Shown here one piece after another: positions 10,984-21,079 of a DNA stretch of 64,000 bases. The notes beneath the pieces are model-generated. The model saw only the letters and a list, made by a program, of their open reading frames with translations, was not told the DNA's origin and did not search any database. This stretch comes from Gnetum montanum. Its lineage: Eukaryota; Streptophyta; Gnetopsida; Gnetales; Gnetaceae. Location of the stretch: the NCBI GenBank assembly GCA_015680685.1, contig MNCI01016081.1, positions 20,909 through 84,908 of the forward strand, in the 5' to 3' direction. The translations under genes were made by a program, and so were the position numbers. The stretch's first letter is position 1. Each line of letters opens with the position of its first letter.

Positions 10984-11571
10984 ACTTATCCATCTTGTAA
11001 GTTTGTCATCCAATAAGTGTTCTTAATGATGGTATGAACTATGTTTTCTATTAATTGCTAATGTTTGATTTTTACCTTTAAGTTATGATGTTGATACTAA
11101 GGTATGGTTCTTTTGATATAGCAGGCAATGAGTTCACTTCATTCATACATCCACAAATTTCTATGGTCTCTCTCGGATTGAAAATGTACAGTCCCTTTCT
11201 AAATAAGAACTATCAACAAATCAGTGATTGGGCATTTCTCAAACTAAGGAAGGACTCAAGGATTAAAAAGGGTGTGACTTCAAGGGAACTTGATGCATTT
11301 GTGTTGGTCATTCTCTTGGGTGCTTGGATGTTTTCTTCTTGAGTTTTCTTATCATTTTAACATTACTTAATTATCAGAAAGCTAAGCAAATAAAAATAAC
11401 AAAGTCTTTGCATGGTGTGGTCCTCACGCATAAACACATAAAAAAATAGTGAGAATTCAAAGCATACCCCTTAGAAGAAATAATGATTTGGGCTACAAGC
11501 ACTGGTTATGGAACTCAAAATAAAAATGTTCCCTCTAACTAAGGCCCTTCTCGCTTCCCAATCTCTCCTCC

Positions 11572-11865
11572 TTGTTTCGTCGGAATTGTGGTGGCTCTTG
11601 GGTGAAGGAATTCTTGTTACTTCAAGAGGATGGATTGGTTGAATGCATTAATGCGAAGTCACTGGATGTGGTTTGTTTGAGGATAGACTTGGAATGGGAT
11701 CTACTAAGTCACATTAATCATGAACTACACAAGGGTCTGTACACCACCTTGTTCTTGGGTTTCCATTCCATTCTCCTCTCTCCATCCTTCTCTCCATTGT
11801 TCACCTCATTTCCGGTTGTATCATTAGTGTATATTTTGGTTGACACATTGTTTTCTTTTTGGTAA
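11572..11865 (+). pseudogene. Possible vestigial third ORF of A2, hydrophobic C-terminus
   Basis: A 97-codon open frame in the 3' region. Its second half, HKGLYTTLFLGFHSILLS plus a following hydrophobic stretch (VVSLVYILVDTLFSFW), recurs in frame in B (18401-18604) and A4 (60038-60244). Many A2/B differences in the shared part fall at synonymous third positions. It sits where env-like ORFs lie in some plant Ty3/gypsy elements. I cannot assign it to a family, and simple DNA conservation of the 3' region is a fair alternative. Confidence 0.25.
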
Positions 11866-11955
11866 ATTCTTGTGGTTAAGACTTTAACTCTTGTCCCAAA
11901 TGACATTCCTAGAGCCTATGGACTCTTCGAATGTGGATTTGTCAAGGCATTAAGG

Positions 11956-11990
11956 GCATGAGCCTACTTTGGGGAGGACCCACTAACATT
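11956..11990 (+). other. Conserved purine motif of 3' region, A2
   Basis: GCATGAGCCTACTTTGGGG followed by AGGACCCA. The core TTTGGGGAGGACCCA recurs in B (about 18685), C (about 23075) and A4 (about 60313), with a diverged form in H (about 49718). Role unknown. Confidence 0.6.
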
Positions 11991-12079
11991 CCTATTTGGT
12001 GCACCAGTTAAATTCTTTTCCTTAACATTTTTGCAATTCACTCTATTTTTTTCATTTCCATCTTGACATCCATTTCATC

Positions 12080-12679
12080 NNNNNNNNNNNNNNNNNNNNN
12101 NNNNNNNNNNNNNNNNNNNNNNNNNNNNNNNNNNNNNNNNNNNNNNNNNNNNNNNNNNNNNNNNNNNNNNNNNNNNNNNNNNNNNNNNNNNNNNNNNNNN
12201 NNNNNNNNNNNNNNNNNNNNNNNNNNNNNNNNNNNNNNNNNNNNNNNNNNNNNNNNNNNNNNNNNNNNNNNNNNNNNNNNNNNNNNNNNNNNNNNNNNNN
12301 NNNNNNNNNNNNNNNNNNNNNNNNNNNNNNNNNNNNNNNNNNNNNNNNNNNNNNNNNNNNNNNNNNNNNNNNNNNNNNNNNNNNNNNNNNNNNNNNNNNN
12401 NNNNNNNNNNNNNNNNNNNNNNNNNNNNNNNNNNNNNNNNNNNNNNNNNNNNNNNNNNNNNNNNNNNNNNNNNNNNNNNNNNNNNNNNNNNNNNNNNNNN
12501 NNNNNNNNNNNNNNNNNNNNNNNNNNNNNNNNNNNNNNNNNNNNNNNNNNNNNNNNNNNNNNNNNNNNNNNNNNNNNNNNNNNNNNNNNNNNNNNNNNNN
12601 NNNNNNNNNNNNNNNNNNNNNNNNNNNNNNNNNNNNNNNNNNNNNNNNNNNNNNNNNNNNNNNNNNNNNNNNNNNNNNN
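12080..12679. other. Assembly gap of exactly 600 N
   Basis: Spans the last part of A2's internal region, its polypurine tract and the first about 345 bp of its 3' LTR, judged from A4 and the 5' LTR. Those comparisons predict close to 1 kb of missing sequence, so 600 is probably a placeholder length. Confidence 0.95.
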
Positions 12680-13196
12680 GCATGGAATAGGCTAAATAGG
12701 ACTTTATTTATTGTCATTTATTGTTTATCATTTAATTACTTTATTAGTTATTAAATCTCTCTCAACCCTTCTCTCCTAGTTAAGTGCATTCAGTACAACT
12801 GCTTCGAGCACGTGCGTTACGCTTGGTGATCCTAGTAACGAATAACATTTGGTAACCAAGGTTGCATTGGTTCAGGGTGTGAATGGTAAGTGGGAACAGA
12901 TATTGATGCTAGGTTAATTAAAACTTAGTTAGTTCGTTAAAGTTAGTTAATTACTCTCTTCACCCTTCACCTTGTCAGCATAGGAGATAAAACAGAAAAG
13001 ATATAAAAATCATATACCTTAGACTTACTTAATCATACAACCATGAAAAATACAAGTAAGTCTGGGAAGACAATGAATGATTAACCTTAAGTGTTCCATA
13101 AGGCATGTAGGTACTTAGTCTATGGAGTTCGACTGGATCACACGTGTAATGCTCGTATTCGTATGGTTGAGTGTAGGCGTACCTCACCACTCATCA
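12680..13196 (+). repeat. Element A2 3' LTR, right part
   Basis: 517 bp matching 6661-7177, ending CTCATCA and followed by the CCTTA target duplicate. The left part lies in the N gap. Confidence 0.93.
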
Positions 13197-13201
13197 CCTT
13201 A

Positions 13202-13760
13202 TCCTCAAGGTAACCCAAGGCAGTTCCACCAACCTTTAACATATTATCCAAGTGAAACTCAACCACAACAAATGAAGCAACATCAACAGTGGTAGCATCC
13301 ACAATCGTGGGCAATGCCACCACCAAGGCAACAATATCCTTATCAACAACCTGACCCGTATGGATACTACATGCAACATCCAATCTCTCCATGTTACTCT
13401 GTTGTTCACGTTACTCTTTAGCATCACTACCAAGCCCACGAGTACTATAGGACTCCATCTCCTAGAGGGTGATATTCCACAAGTGTACCATCCTTCCAAT
13501 CCAGCTGTATCTCTCCCACCAATAGCTCCATTACCATCTATTCTAGCAATGCAAGGTGAACTCCCTGCTCAACCACAGCAATGGAATGCTGAAACGTTGG
13601 TTAATCCTCAACCTACTATTAGTTCTGACAACCATAGGAAGAAAAGATCTTTCTTTAGAACCAAAAATCCAACCAAGCCTTTGCAACCCCAAGCGGTTGA
13701 GTCCTTGGACACCTTTATATCAACAAAGCTTTAGAGCCCCTTTCAAGCCTAACACCACAT
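13202..13760 (+). pseudogene. Element B gag, 3' part after A2
   Basis: Continues B's gag from the insertion point. It encodes the Pro/Gln/Tyr-rich gag tail (QGNPRQFHQP-type start, PYQQPDPYGYYMQ). After a frame change a stretch follows with HHPSNPAVSLPP-like sequence and NHRKKRSFFRTKNPTKPLQP near 13630-13690. It corresponds to 9270-9830 in A2. Frameshifts are needed to read through. Confidence 0.75.
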
Positions 13761-13794
13761 TCAACACATATGATCATGTTAACACTTGTTATTA

Positions 13795-14290
13795 CTGATT
13801 GGATCAAAGTTGGCCACCTTCCCAGGAAATTCTCTGATCTTGGGAGTCCCTTGATATATCTACAAATCGCTAGGAATGAGCCATGCAAAGCTCTTTTGGA
13901 TTTAGGTTCCGATGTTAACTTAAAATCCCAAGAAATGTATAAGGCCTGGAACATCGATTTAGTGTTAGTCGACTAGTTCATCACTATTCCCTTGGGATTA
14001 GTGGAGGAAATTATTACCACTATTTGTGGATGGTTGTATCCAACTAATTTCCTAGTGATTCAAGTGAACAATAGTAAGGGGGACTTCCCAATCATAATGG
14101 GAAGGGCATGGCTAAGCACTATCAATGCGTGCTTAGGAATCCGTGATCTTTCCCTAAAAATATCTAAGGAAAATACTTTTAGAAAGATCAAGAAGAAGAA
14201 AGTTCCATGCATCACATACAATGACACAGGGTGTAATTGCGTGCATAGATCATGGGTTGTGCAAAGTTTAACATTGCCTGCATGCAATTA
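13795..14290 (+). pseudogene. Element B retropepsin-like protease
   Basis: Aspartic protease of the Gag-Pol polyprotein. Landmarks are HLPRKFSDLGSPLIYLQIA (about 13810-13870), the catalytic motif ALLDLGSDVN (about 13890-13915, DLGS instead of DTG, as in Athila-type elements), IPLGLVEEIITTICGW (about 13985-14035) and FPIIMGRAWLSTINACLG (about 14085-14135). TAG at about 13974 splits the reading frame between active site and flap. The protease ends near the conserved KKKVPCITYND block at about 14190-14225. Confidence 0.8.
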
Positions 14291-14744
14291 GTGTGCACAA
14301 ACGATCAATATACAAAGGTGCCTATATGCAGCAACCACATGGTAAGAAGACACCCAGTGGCTGACAGCTGATTAAGAAAGCAGCTCACTTATATGCATGA
14401 AACTATCTAAGGGTTTGACTTGTGCTTACATAGATAGCATAGACGCGTTAGAGAAAGTCCACCACCAACTTCCCAGTACTAACTTAGAAAACATCAACTG
14501 GGGGAAGTTGGAAATTCCTAGGAAATTTAAACAAGATCCCCTAGAGCTAAAACCATTGCCCAACGGTATGGAATACACATTCCTTAAGAATGGAAAATTG
14601 GTAATCATCAACGCAAGACTTTCTTTACAACAAAAAGAAAGTCTGCTAAAGGTAATAAACAAATGGTTAAAATCCTTCACCTGGTCATATCCGAAATTAA
14701 CTGGAATAGATCGTAGGATATGCTAGCATAGGATTTACACTGAC

Positions 14745-15640
14745 TCCTCCATGAAGCCTTAAAAATAACCACAGAGGTGATTGAACCTGAAGTTGAAGCA
14801 AGTAGTAAAAGAAGAAATTGAACAGCTTCTAAAGGCTAGGTTCATATAGCCCATTGTTGATAGCGAATGGGTTAGCCCCTTAGTAATTGTGCCTAAAAAG
14901 GGAGGCAAATGGAGGGTGTGCATAGATTTCAGGCTACTAAACATGGCAAGATTCAAGGATCACTTTCCGTTGCCATTTGTTGACCAAGTCTTAAACACAA
15001 TCGCAGGACATTGCTATTATAGTTTTCTAGATGGATATAGCAGATACAACCAAATACAAATAGCCCCAGAAGACCAAGCCAAAACTATGCTCACTAGTCC
15101 TTGGGGAATGTTTGCATACAAAAAAATGTCTTTTGGCTTGTGCAATGCCCCTGCAACATTTCAACGCTTAGATCTAAGCATATTCCAGCAGCAAATAAGA
15201 AATGGTGTGGAAGTCTTTATGGATGACTTTTCCACTTATGGAGCAAGTTTTGATCAAGCCTTGGACCAGTTAGAGTAAGTGCTAAAAAGATGTGTAGAAA
15301 CTAATGTAAGGCTCAGCTAGCAAAAGAGCCATTTAATGGTCTAAGAAGGTGTAGTACTTGGGCATAAAATCTTACATGTAGGGATAGAGGTAGACCATGA
15401 GAAAATCAAAGTCATCCAAGGAATTACCCATCAACTAAAAATTGTCAAAGACATTTGGTCGTTCCTTGGACACACTGGCTACTATAGGATATTCATAGAT
15501 AACTTTTCAAAGATTGCCAAACCATTGGTAGAGTTAATGAAAAAGGATGTACACTTTGAGTGGACCAGGGAATGCAAACTTGCTTTCCAAACTTTGAAAC
15601 AGAAGCTAGTAGAAACACCCATTCTACAAGATCTTGACTA
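14745..15640 (+). pseudogene. Element B reverse transcriptase (Ty3/gypsy)
   Basis: RNA-dependent DNA polymerase relic. Motifs in order: WVSPLVIVPKKGGKWRVC (about 14865-14925), KDHFPLPFVDQVL (about 14955-14995), FLDGYSRYNQI (about 15025-15055), FGLCNAPATFQR (about 15130-15165) and the catalytic box FMDDF at 15216-15230. The KDHFPLPF form is typical of the Athila/Tat side of Ty3/gypsy. TAG stops occur at about 14837 and 15276. The thumb/connection part continues to about 15640 in fragments, with GHTGYYRIFI near 15470. It would copy the element RNA into DNA in particles in the cytoplasm, primed by tRNA-Asp. Confidence 0.88.
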
Positions 15641-16165
15641 GTTCAAACCATTCCATGTCATGACTGACGCATCCAACTATGCCTTAGGAGCTGTACTTAC
15701 ATAGTTAGATGATCAGAAACATCCTTATTATATCCATTGTGCAAGTAAAAGTATCGCTGGTGCACAACTTTAATACACTACTATAGAAAAAGAATTAATG
15801 GTTGTAGTGTTTGCACTAGAAAAATTTAGACACTATGTATTGGGATATAAACTATTCATACACACAGATCATAGTGCAATCCAGTTCCTCAGGAATAAGC
15901 CAACGGTAAGCCCCCGTATTATACGATGGCTAATAATCCTACAAGAGTTTGATTTAACGATGATCGATCATAAAGGCACTGAGAATGTAGTTGTTGATCA
16001 TTTATTTTCGTTACGTTATGATAGAAAAGAGGATGAGTATCCAATTTTTGATCATTTCCCTGATGAGTTCCTCTTTGCCGGTGTAGCGAATAATCAATCA
16101 CCCACAGAGACAAACTGGTACAGTAGCATTCTTACCTATATCCTTACCCAAAAAACACCATAAGA
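15641..16165 (+). pseudogene. Element B RNase H
   Basis: Removes RNA from RNA:DNA hybrids. Visible are TDASNYALGAVL (TDAS at 15663-15674), YTTIEKELMVVVFALEKFRH (about 15775-15835) and IHTDHSAIQFL (about 15855-15890), which carry the acidic catalytic residues. TAG stops occur near 15702, and TAA near 15770. From 15798 to 16163 the frame is open for 121 codons. Confidence 0.85.
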
Positions 16166-16179
16166 GCTAGACCTTAAGA

Positions 16180-17420
16180 AGAAACAACAGTTTCTTCACA
16201 GAGCCAAGTGCTTTATGGAGATCAATGGACAACTTTACAAAGTATGTTCTGATGGCCTGGTTTGATGGTGTGTTCCTAATAGAGATCAATTGAGAGTTCT
16301 CCAAGATGCTCATGAGTGTCCTTGTGGGGGCCATTATGCTGGGAGATGAACGGTTATCAAGATCCTGCTTGCAGGGTATTATTGGCCTACCTTGTTCTAG
16401 GAGACCCATCAATTCATCCAATCTTGTGAGCATTTTCAATGTGATGGGGGAATGACTGCTAGAATGGAGGATCTGCAACAATGGATTCAACTGTTAGAAC
16501 CGTTCAACATTTGGAGAATTGATTTCATGGGGCCCATTACACCAATGTTCAATGGAAAAGCTTACATCATAGTTGCCATAGACTACTTAACAAAATGGCC
16601 TGAAGTAGCTACCGTTAAAGATTGCACATCATCTATAGTTGCACAATTTTTTCAACAACAAGTCATTAATAGGTTTGGTGTGCTGTGTGCACTTATTTTA
16701 GATAATGGTACACATTTCACAGGTGCAACTTTTCAGAAGTTAATGCAATGCTTAGGAGTTGAGCATAAATTAACTATAGCATACCACCCCTAAGTGAACA
16801 GGCAAGCCGAGGTTACTAATAGGGAGATTACTAAGATACTGACCAGAACCATTAGCAAGTATAGGTGAGATTGAAGCACTAAACTGAATGATGCTCTTTG
16901 GGCATACCACTCCACTTGGAAACTCCCTATAGGCTAAAATCCCTATGAGTTAGTGTATGGAAAACTCCCAACACTTCCTATCCAAACTGAGCTCCATACA
17001 CTAGCCACGACATGTGACCTCAACCTTGACCTTGATCTAGCACAAAAACAAAGGTTGATGACTCTTAACTTGCTAGATGAGAACCGACTAGCTGCCCCGT
17101 CATCTAATGAATTGCACAAGGCATTTAATAAACAATGTCATGACCTGAAAATTAAGAAAGTTAAGTATCAACTAGGAGATAAGGTTCTCTACTGGAACCC
17201 CACACATGTGTTATAATTTATCAAATTTCAAACATTGTGGGAAGGACCTTACATTATCTATGAAACTTTTCCTTTAGGGGCCATGACCATATATAAACCT
17301 GAGATCCCAGATAAGATGCTATTAGTCAATGTGCAGCAAACAAAACCTTTCCATGAGTTTAGGACAACCAGAACATATGCTACCTCTGTAGGTGGGCAAA
17401 CTTGCTCATTATTTTAAATC
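16180..17420 (+). pseudogene. Element B integrase
   Basis: Joins element DNA to the host chromosome. An N-terminal zinc-binding region of HHCC type lies at about 16300-16440 (HECPCGGHYAG, then ...SCEHFQCDGG). The DDE core has RIDFMG (first Asp, about 16518), LILDNGTHFTG (second Asp, about 16701) and NREITK (Glu, 16824-16826). The C-terminal part at about 17150-17410 has YQLGDKVLYWNP, LWEGPYIIYE and TKPFHEF. Stops break it at about 16261, 16347, 16396, 16792 and 17214. It ends just before the conserved TGCTCATTATTTT, which is the right side of the A2/A4 deletion. Confidence 0.87.
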
Positions 17421-17437
17421 TCCTCTATCCAACTCAA

Positions 17438-17447
17438 TCATGGGGGA
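17438..17447 (+). other. Polypurine-like motif TCATGGGGGA (post-pol copy), B
   Basis: Directly after integrase and before the T-rich tract, matching 10661, 59131, 21998 and 48609 in the sister elements. Confidence 0.55.
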
Positions 17448-17489
17448 GATGGCCACCTCTGCTAACCATTGAAGGTGCTTAGTTTTTTC

Positions 17490-17650
17490 TAAGTTTTGGT
17501 TTTACACATTTTTTTACATGTTTTTGTTTTATACATTTTTGTTTTACACATTTTTTTTTTGCACATTTTTTGTTTTACACATTTTTTTTATACATTTTTG
17601 TTTTACACATTTTTGTTTTGCACATTTTTGTTTTGCGCATTTCTTTAAAC
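17490..17650 (+). repeat. T-rich degenerate tandem repeat, B
   Basis: Units of TTTTGTTTTACACATTTT type, the same tract as in A2 and A4. Confidence 0.8.
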
Positions 17651-19450
17651 TTTCTTAATTTTTTTTTACACCATCGTTCATATTTTTACCATTTTCTTGT
17701 GTGATTACTTTTTTTTTTCATCACCCAATAAGTGTTCATGATGGTGGCATGAATAATACCATATTGATTTCTAATGTTTGGATTTTACCTTTGAAGTATG
17801 ATGTTGATATTAAGGTATGGCTCTTTTGATTAAATAGGCAATGAGTCCATGTCATTCATACATCCATAAAATCCTATGGTCTCCCTTGGCTTGGAACTAT
17901 ACAGTTCCGTTTTGTAATAAAACTATTAACGAATTGGTGGCTGGGTATTTATCAGACTAAGGAAAGACTCAAAGGATGAAAAGGGTGTGACTTCAAGGGG
18001 ATTCTATGCATTCATCCTGGCTATTCACTTGAGTGGTTGGATGATTTTTCTTTGGGTTTTCCACCATTGTGATTGTTCATCAAAACATTGGAAGTTGAGT
18101 ACATAAAAATAAGTCTTTGCATGGTGTGGTTCTCACGCAAAAAATACAAAAGAAGAAGAAGTGAGAATTCAAAGCATACCCCTTAGACATAGTAATGAAC
18201 TTGTGCTACACGAACTGGTTATGGCATTGGAAAGACATGTTACCCATGCCTGAAGGTTCCCTCTAACTAAGGCCCTTTCTCGCTTCCTAGTTCTCCATCT
18301 CACTCTCCTCGGAATGGTGGTGACTTTCTGTAGAGGCATTCTTGTTGCTTTAAGAGGGTAGGTTGGTCAAATGTGTTGATGCGAGGTCACTGAATGTGGT
18401 TTGTTGAGCCTAGAGTTGGAATGGATTAGACTCGATCACATTAACCATAAACAACACAAGGGACTTTACACAACCTTGTTCTTGGGTTTCCATTCCATTC
18501 TCTCCTATCCACCTTTCTTTTCCATTTTCACCTCATTGCTAGTTTTATCATTAGTCTATATTTTGGTCGATGCATTGTTTTCCTTGGTAATTTCTTATGG
18601 GTAATTTTTTAACTCTTGCTTTCATATGACATTCCTAGAGCCTATGGACTCTTTGGTGTGTGGGTCTATCAAGGCATCAAAGGCATGAGCCTGCTTTGGG
18701 GAGGACCCACTGGCATTCCTTTTTGGTGCATTTGTTAACTTATTTTCCTTAAAACATTTCCTGTAATCAACAATTTTTTATTTCATCACCATCTATGGCA
18801 TCCATTTTATTGGCATTGCTATTGTTACTTTTTCTCCATCTTTCTTATTCCTTATCTTTTTCGATCCTATCGCTACCGGAGGTTTGTTCTTAGTCATGGG
18901 GGCCCTGGCACAATTTTTTCAATTTTTCCTAACCCCTAAATCTATTAATGTTAAAACTCTAGAATCAGTATCTACCATAACCACAACTCAGCCAATGCAC
19001 TTTACATCAAGGCAAGGTATCAATTGCATTGTGATTTATGTAACCTCGCTCATTTGTGACTATGTTGTGTGTGTAGATGGTAATCATACAGCAATGGACT
19101 AGGCCTAGAGGAAACACTCAAGATGGACTGGAACTAGAATGTTTACTAAAGGAGCAAGATTGGTGGCATGGCTATGGATGAACAATGGAAGGCACAATCT
19201 TGGCATTGGTAGCAACACATCTTCTTCTTTCTCTCTCTCCTTCTCTTCTAGCTACCAAATAAGGCTAGATGTCATTTATCTACAGTGTTCACTTTTGTGG
19301 TCTTGAACACTAATGCTGTCATGTATTGTATTGTTGATCTATTCACTAGGCATGTTGAGTCTGTCACCTCATTCCACCGTCAATGGTCATTCCTTCAATA
19401 ATCCCATACCTTTCCAATATTTTGTAAGGAACTTGAGGATGAGTTTTGAT
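17651..19450 (+). other. 3' region of element B without clear coding
   Basis: Nearly 1.8 kb conserved at DNA level with A2 (10985-12079) and A4 (59270-61070). Landmarks are CTTTGCATGGTGTGG (about 18115), the GCATGAGCC...GGGGAGGACCCA motif (about 18685) and a further TCATGGGGG (18894-18902). The only candidate ORF is the vestigial one at 18401-18604. Confidence 0.6.
18401..18604 (+). pseudogene. Possible vestigial third ORF of B
   Basis: 67 codons with KGLYTTLFLGFHSILSYP followed by a hydrophobic stretch, the in-frame counterpart of 11572-11865 and 60038-60244. The upstream half that is open in A2 is frameshifted here. Confidence 0.22.
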
Positions 19451-19454
19451 TCAG

Positions 19455-19465
19455 TCATGGGGATA
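19455..19465 (+). other. Polypurine tract of element B
   Basis: TCATGGGGATA directly before the 3' LTR, where plus-strand DNA synthesis would be primed. Equivalent tracts are at 25966, 53588 and 61070. Confidence 0.75.
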
Positions 19466-20272
19466 TTATGAATCGTGATATCCTATCCACGATATTGGAT
19501 CAACCATGCAATGTAAAATACTCGATATCGTGACCTACCTCCCTACTTATAAATAATAGGCGACACCCTTGGTTTCCACATTAGAAACTTAGTCCCTTAG
19601 CCAAACTCTTGCCATTTTTTCTCTCCAAAGTTAGAATTATTTTGGTGTGCTAGTAGTAGGAGTCATAGAGTGAATGGATCTTTATTCAAGCATTGTGTAC
19701 CTAAGCACACTTTGTGTACAATAATAAAGATGAACTTTATGATAAACCTTACAACATTTAAAATAGATTAATTAGCATTAATTATTATTTAATTCTATCC
19801 TAGTTGATTAATGATTTCTCTTACCCTACAACTCTCTTAGTTAAATACACTTAGTACGACTGCTTCGAGCATGCAAGTAGCACTTGGTAACCTAGTAATG
19901 ATTAGCATTCGGTAATCCCAGCAATGTTGCACTAGTTTAGGATGTGTATGGTAAGTGGGAACAGATACTAGTGTTAGGAGTAATTAGAGCTTAGTTAACG
20001 AATAGTTAAATTACATTAGTTAATTAGTTATCTCTCTTCCCCTCCTTACTAGCACAGAATATAAAACACATAAAAACCATAAAAATCATATGCCTCAAGC
20101 TTACTTAACCATACAACTATGACATACAAGTAAGTTTGGGAAGACAACGATTAACCAACCTATTATTTTTCCACAAAGGCACATATGCACTTAGTCCTTG
20201 GAATTCAACTGGATCATGCGTGAAATGCTTGTATTCATATGGTTGAGCGTAGGGGAACCTTGTCACTCATCA
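19466..20272 (+). repeat. Element B 3' LTR
   Basis: 807 bp ending CTCATCA. The first dinucleotide is mutated to TT. It retains the TATA box TATAAATA (19548-19555) that is missing from the 5' LTR, with GATATC-type units upstream. The second ATTAG copy follows. Confidence 0.9.
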
Positions 20273-20934
20273 ATTAGTTTTCATTGTTAGTTTTTTCTTA
20301 ACCCTTTCTCCTAGTGCATGCCCACAGTGTGATGATTGTAATTGTATGGAACCTTTATTTGAGTGTGGTGTACTTGGACATGCACATGACTAAAAATAAA
20401 GATCGAGATTACTTCATCATTGCAACATTCACTTAGTTTAATTATTTAATTGTTATTGTTATTTATTGCTTTTGTAGTTATTATCTCTTCACCCTAAACT
20501 CCTTAAACGTGGAATGAGTGCAACTTAATCACAAACATTTAAGTGTAACTACTTGGTAACCCAGTAGCATACCTAGGATCTCCATTTGGTAATCCCAGTA
20601 GTAGTCATGCATGAGGTCCAAGATGTGTATGGATGATGAAGGGATGGATGCTGATTACACTTAGGCTAGCTTAGAATCTCTTCACGCTTTCCCTCTTAGG
20701 TTAATCAAAGTTATTTCCATTACCTCTAGGAGTAGGACTAGCTTAGGACCACATCACACACCTCATTCTAGACTAAACCATACATGACAAAGAAGATACT
20801 AGTCTAGGTGGGAAGATAGTGAACTGCGATCAATGAGTAACTATTTAGATACCACAACTACGGAGTTTGACCAGATCATGCATGAAATGCTCATATTCGT
20901 ATGGTTGAGTGTAGGGGTACCTCGCCACTCATCA
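20273..20934 (+). repeat. Element C 5' LTR, right part
   Basis: Starts with the second ATTAG copy and continues C's LTR from the point broken at 3548. Aligns with 26117-26777, including TGCATGCCCACAGT and the CTCATCA end. Hand count gives roughly 9% differences from the 3' LTR. Confidence 0.88.
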
Positions 20935-20952
20935 TTGGCGCCATTGCTAAGG
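20935..20952 (+). other. Primer-binding site of element C (tRNA-Asp type)
   Basis: TTGGCGCCATTGCTAAGG, the best preserved primer site in the window. Confidence 0.85.
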
Positions 20953-21079
20953 ACAGTGCTAGTTGTTTAGATCAGTTACATTATATAAGACCACTGTAAA
21001 AAAGTATTAATGATATATCTTTCAAGAAAAAAATATAATAAATAATAATAATAATTGCAATTAAATCACACACAAATTC

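Larger units (their letters stand above)
6316..13196 (+). mobile_element. Nested element 'A2', gag-PR only (pol deleted)
   Basis: LTR element inserted into gag of element B with a perfect 5-bp target duplication. It has a 5' LTR, tRNA-Asp primer site, broken gag, broken protease, then a direct jump to the post-integrase region at about 10622. RT, RNase H and integrase are missing at exactly the junction also used in A4. A 600-N gap covers the end of the internal region and the start of the 3' LTR. The visible 517 bp of the two LTRs differ at about 18 positions by hand count (about 3.5%, mostly transitions). This makes it the youngest layer of the nest. Confidence 0.9.
3549..20272 (+). mobile_element. 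Ty3/gypsy element 'B' (gag-PR-RT-RH-IN), interrupted by A2
   Basis: Bounded by LTRs 3549-4222 and 19466-20272 with a perfect 5-bp target duplication. Removing A2 and one CCTTA copy leaves about 9.8 kb. Domain order is gag, protease, reverse transcriptase, RNase H, integrase, then a roughly 2-kb 3' region. This order, a tRNA-Asp primer site and the DLGS-type protease motif point to the Athila/Tat side of plant Ty3/gypsy. It is the only element here retaining pol. Stops are scattered through every domain, so it is dead. Confidence 0.88.

Noticed and set aside
10663-11016. Phe/Thr/His-rich open frames that look like membrane or signal sequences
   Set aside because: They are translations of the T-rich tandem repeat TTTTGTTTTACACAT; two frames are open for the same compositional reason.
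12052-12717. Long open frames across the N gap on both strands
   Set aside because: They consist almost entirely of unknown residues from 600 N and carry no evidence of coding.
16167-16490. Minus-strand 107-codon frame
   Set aside because: Antisense to the integrase N-terminal region of B, which has clear family motifs on the plus strand.
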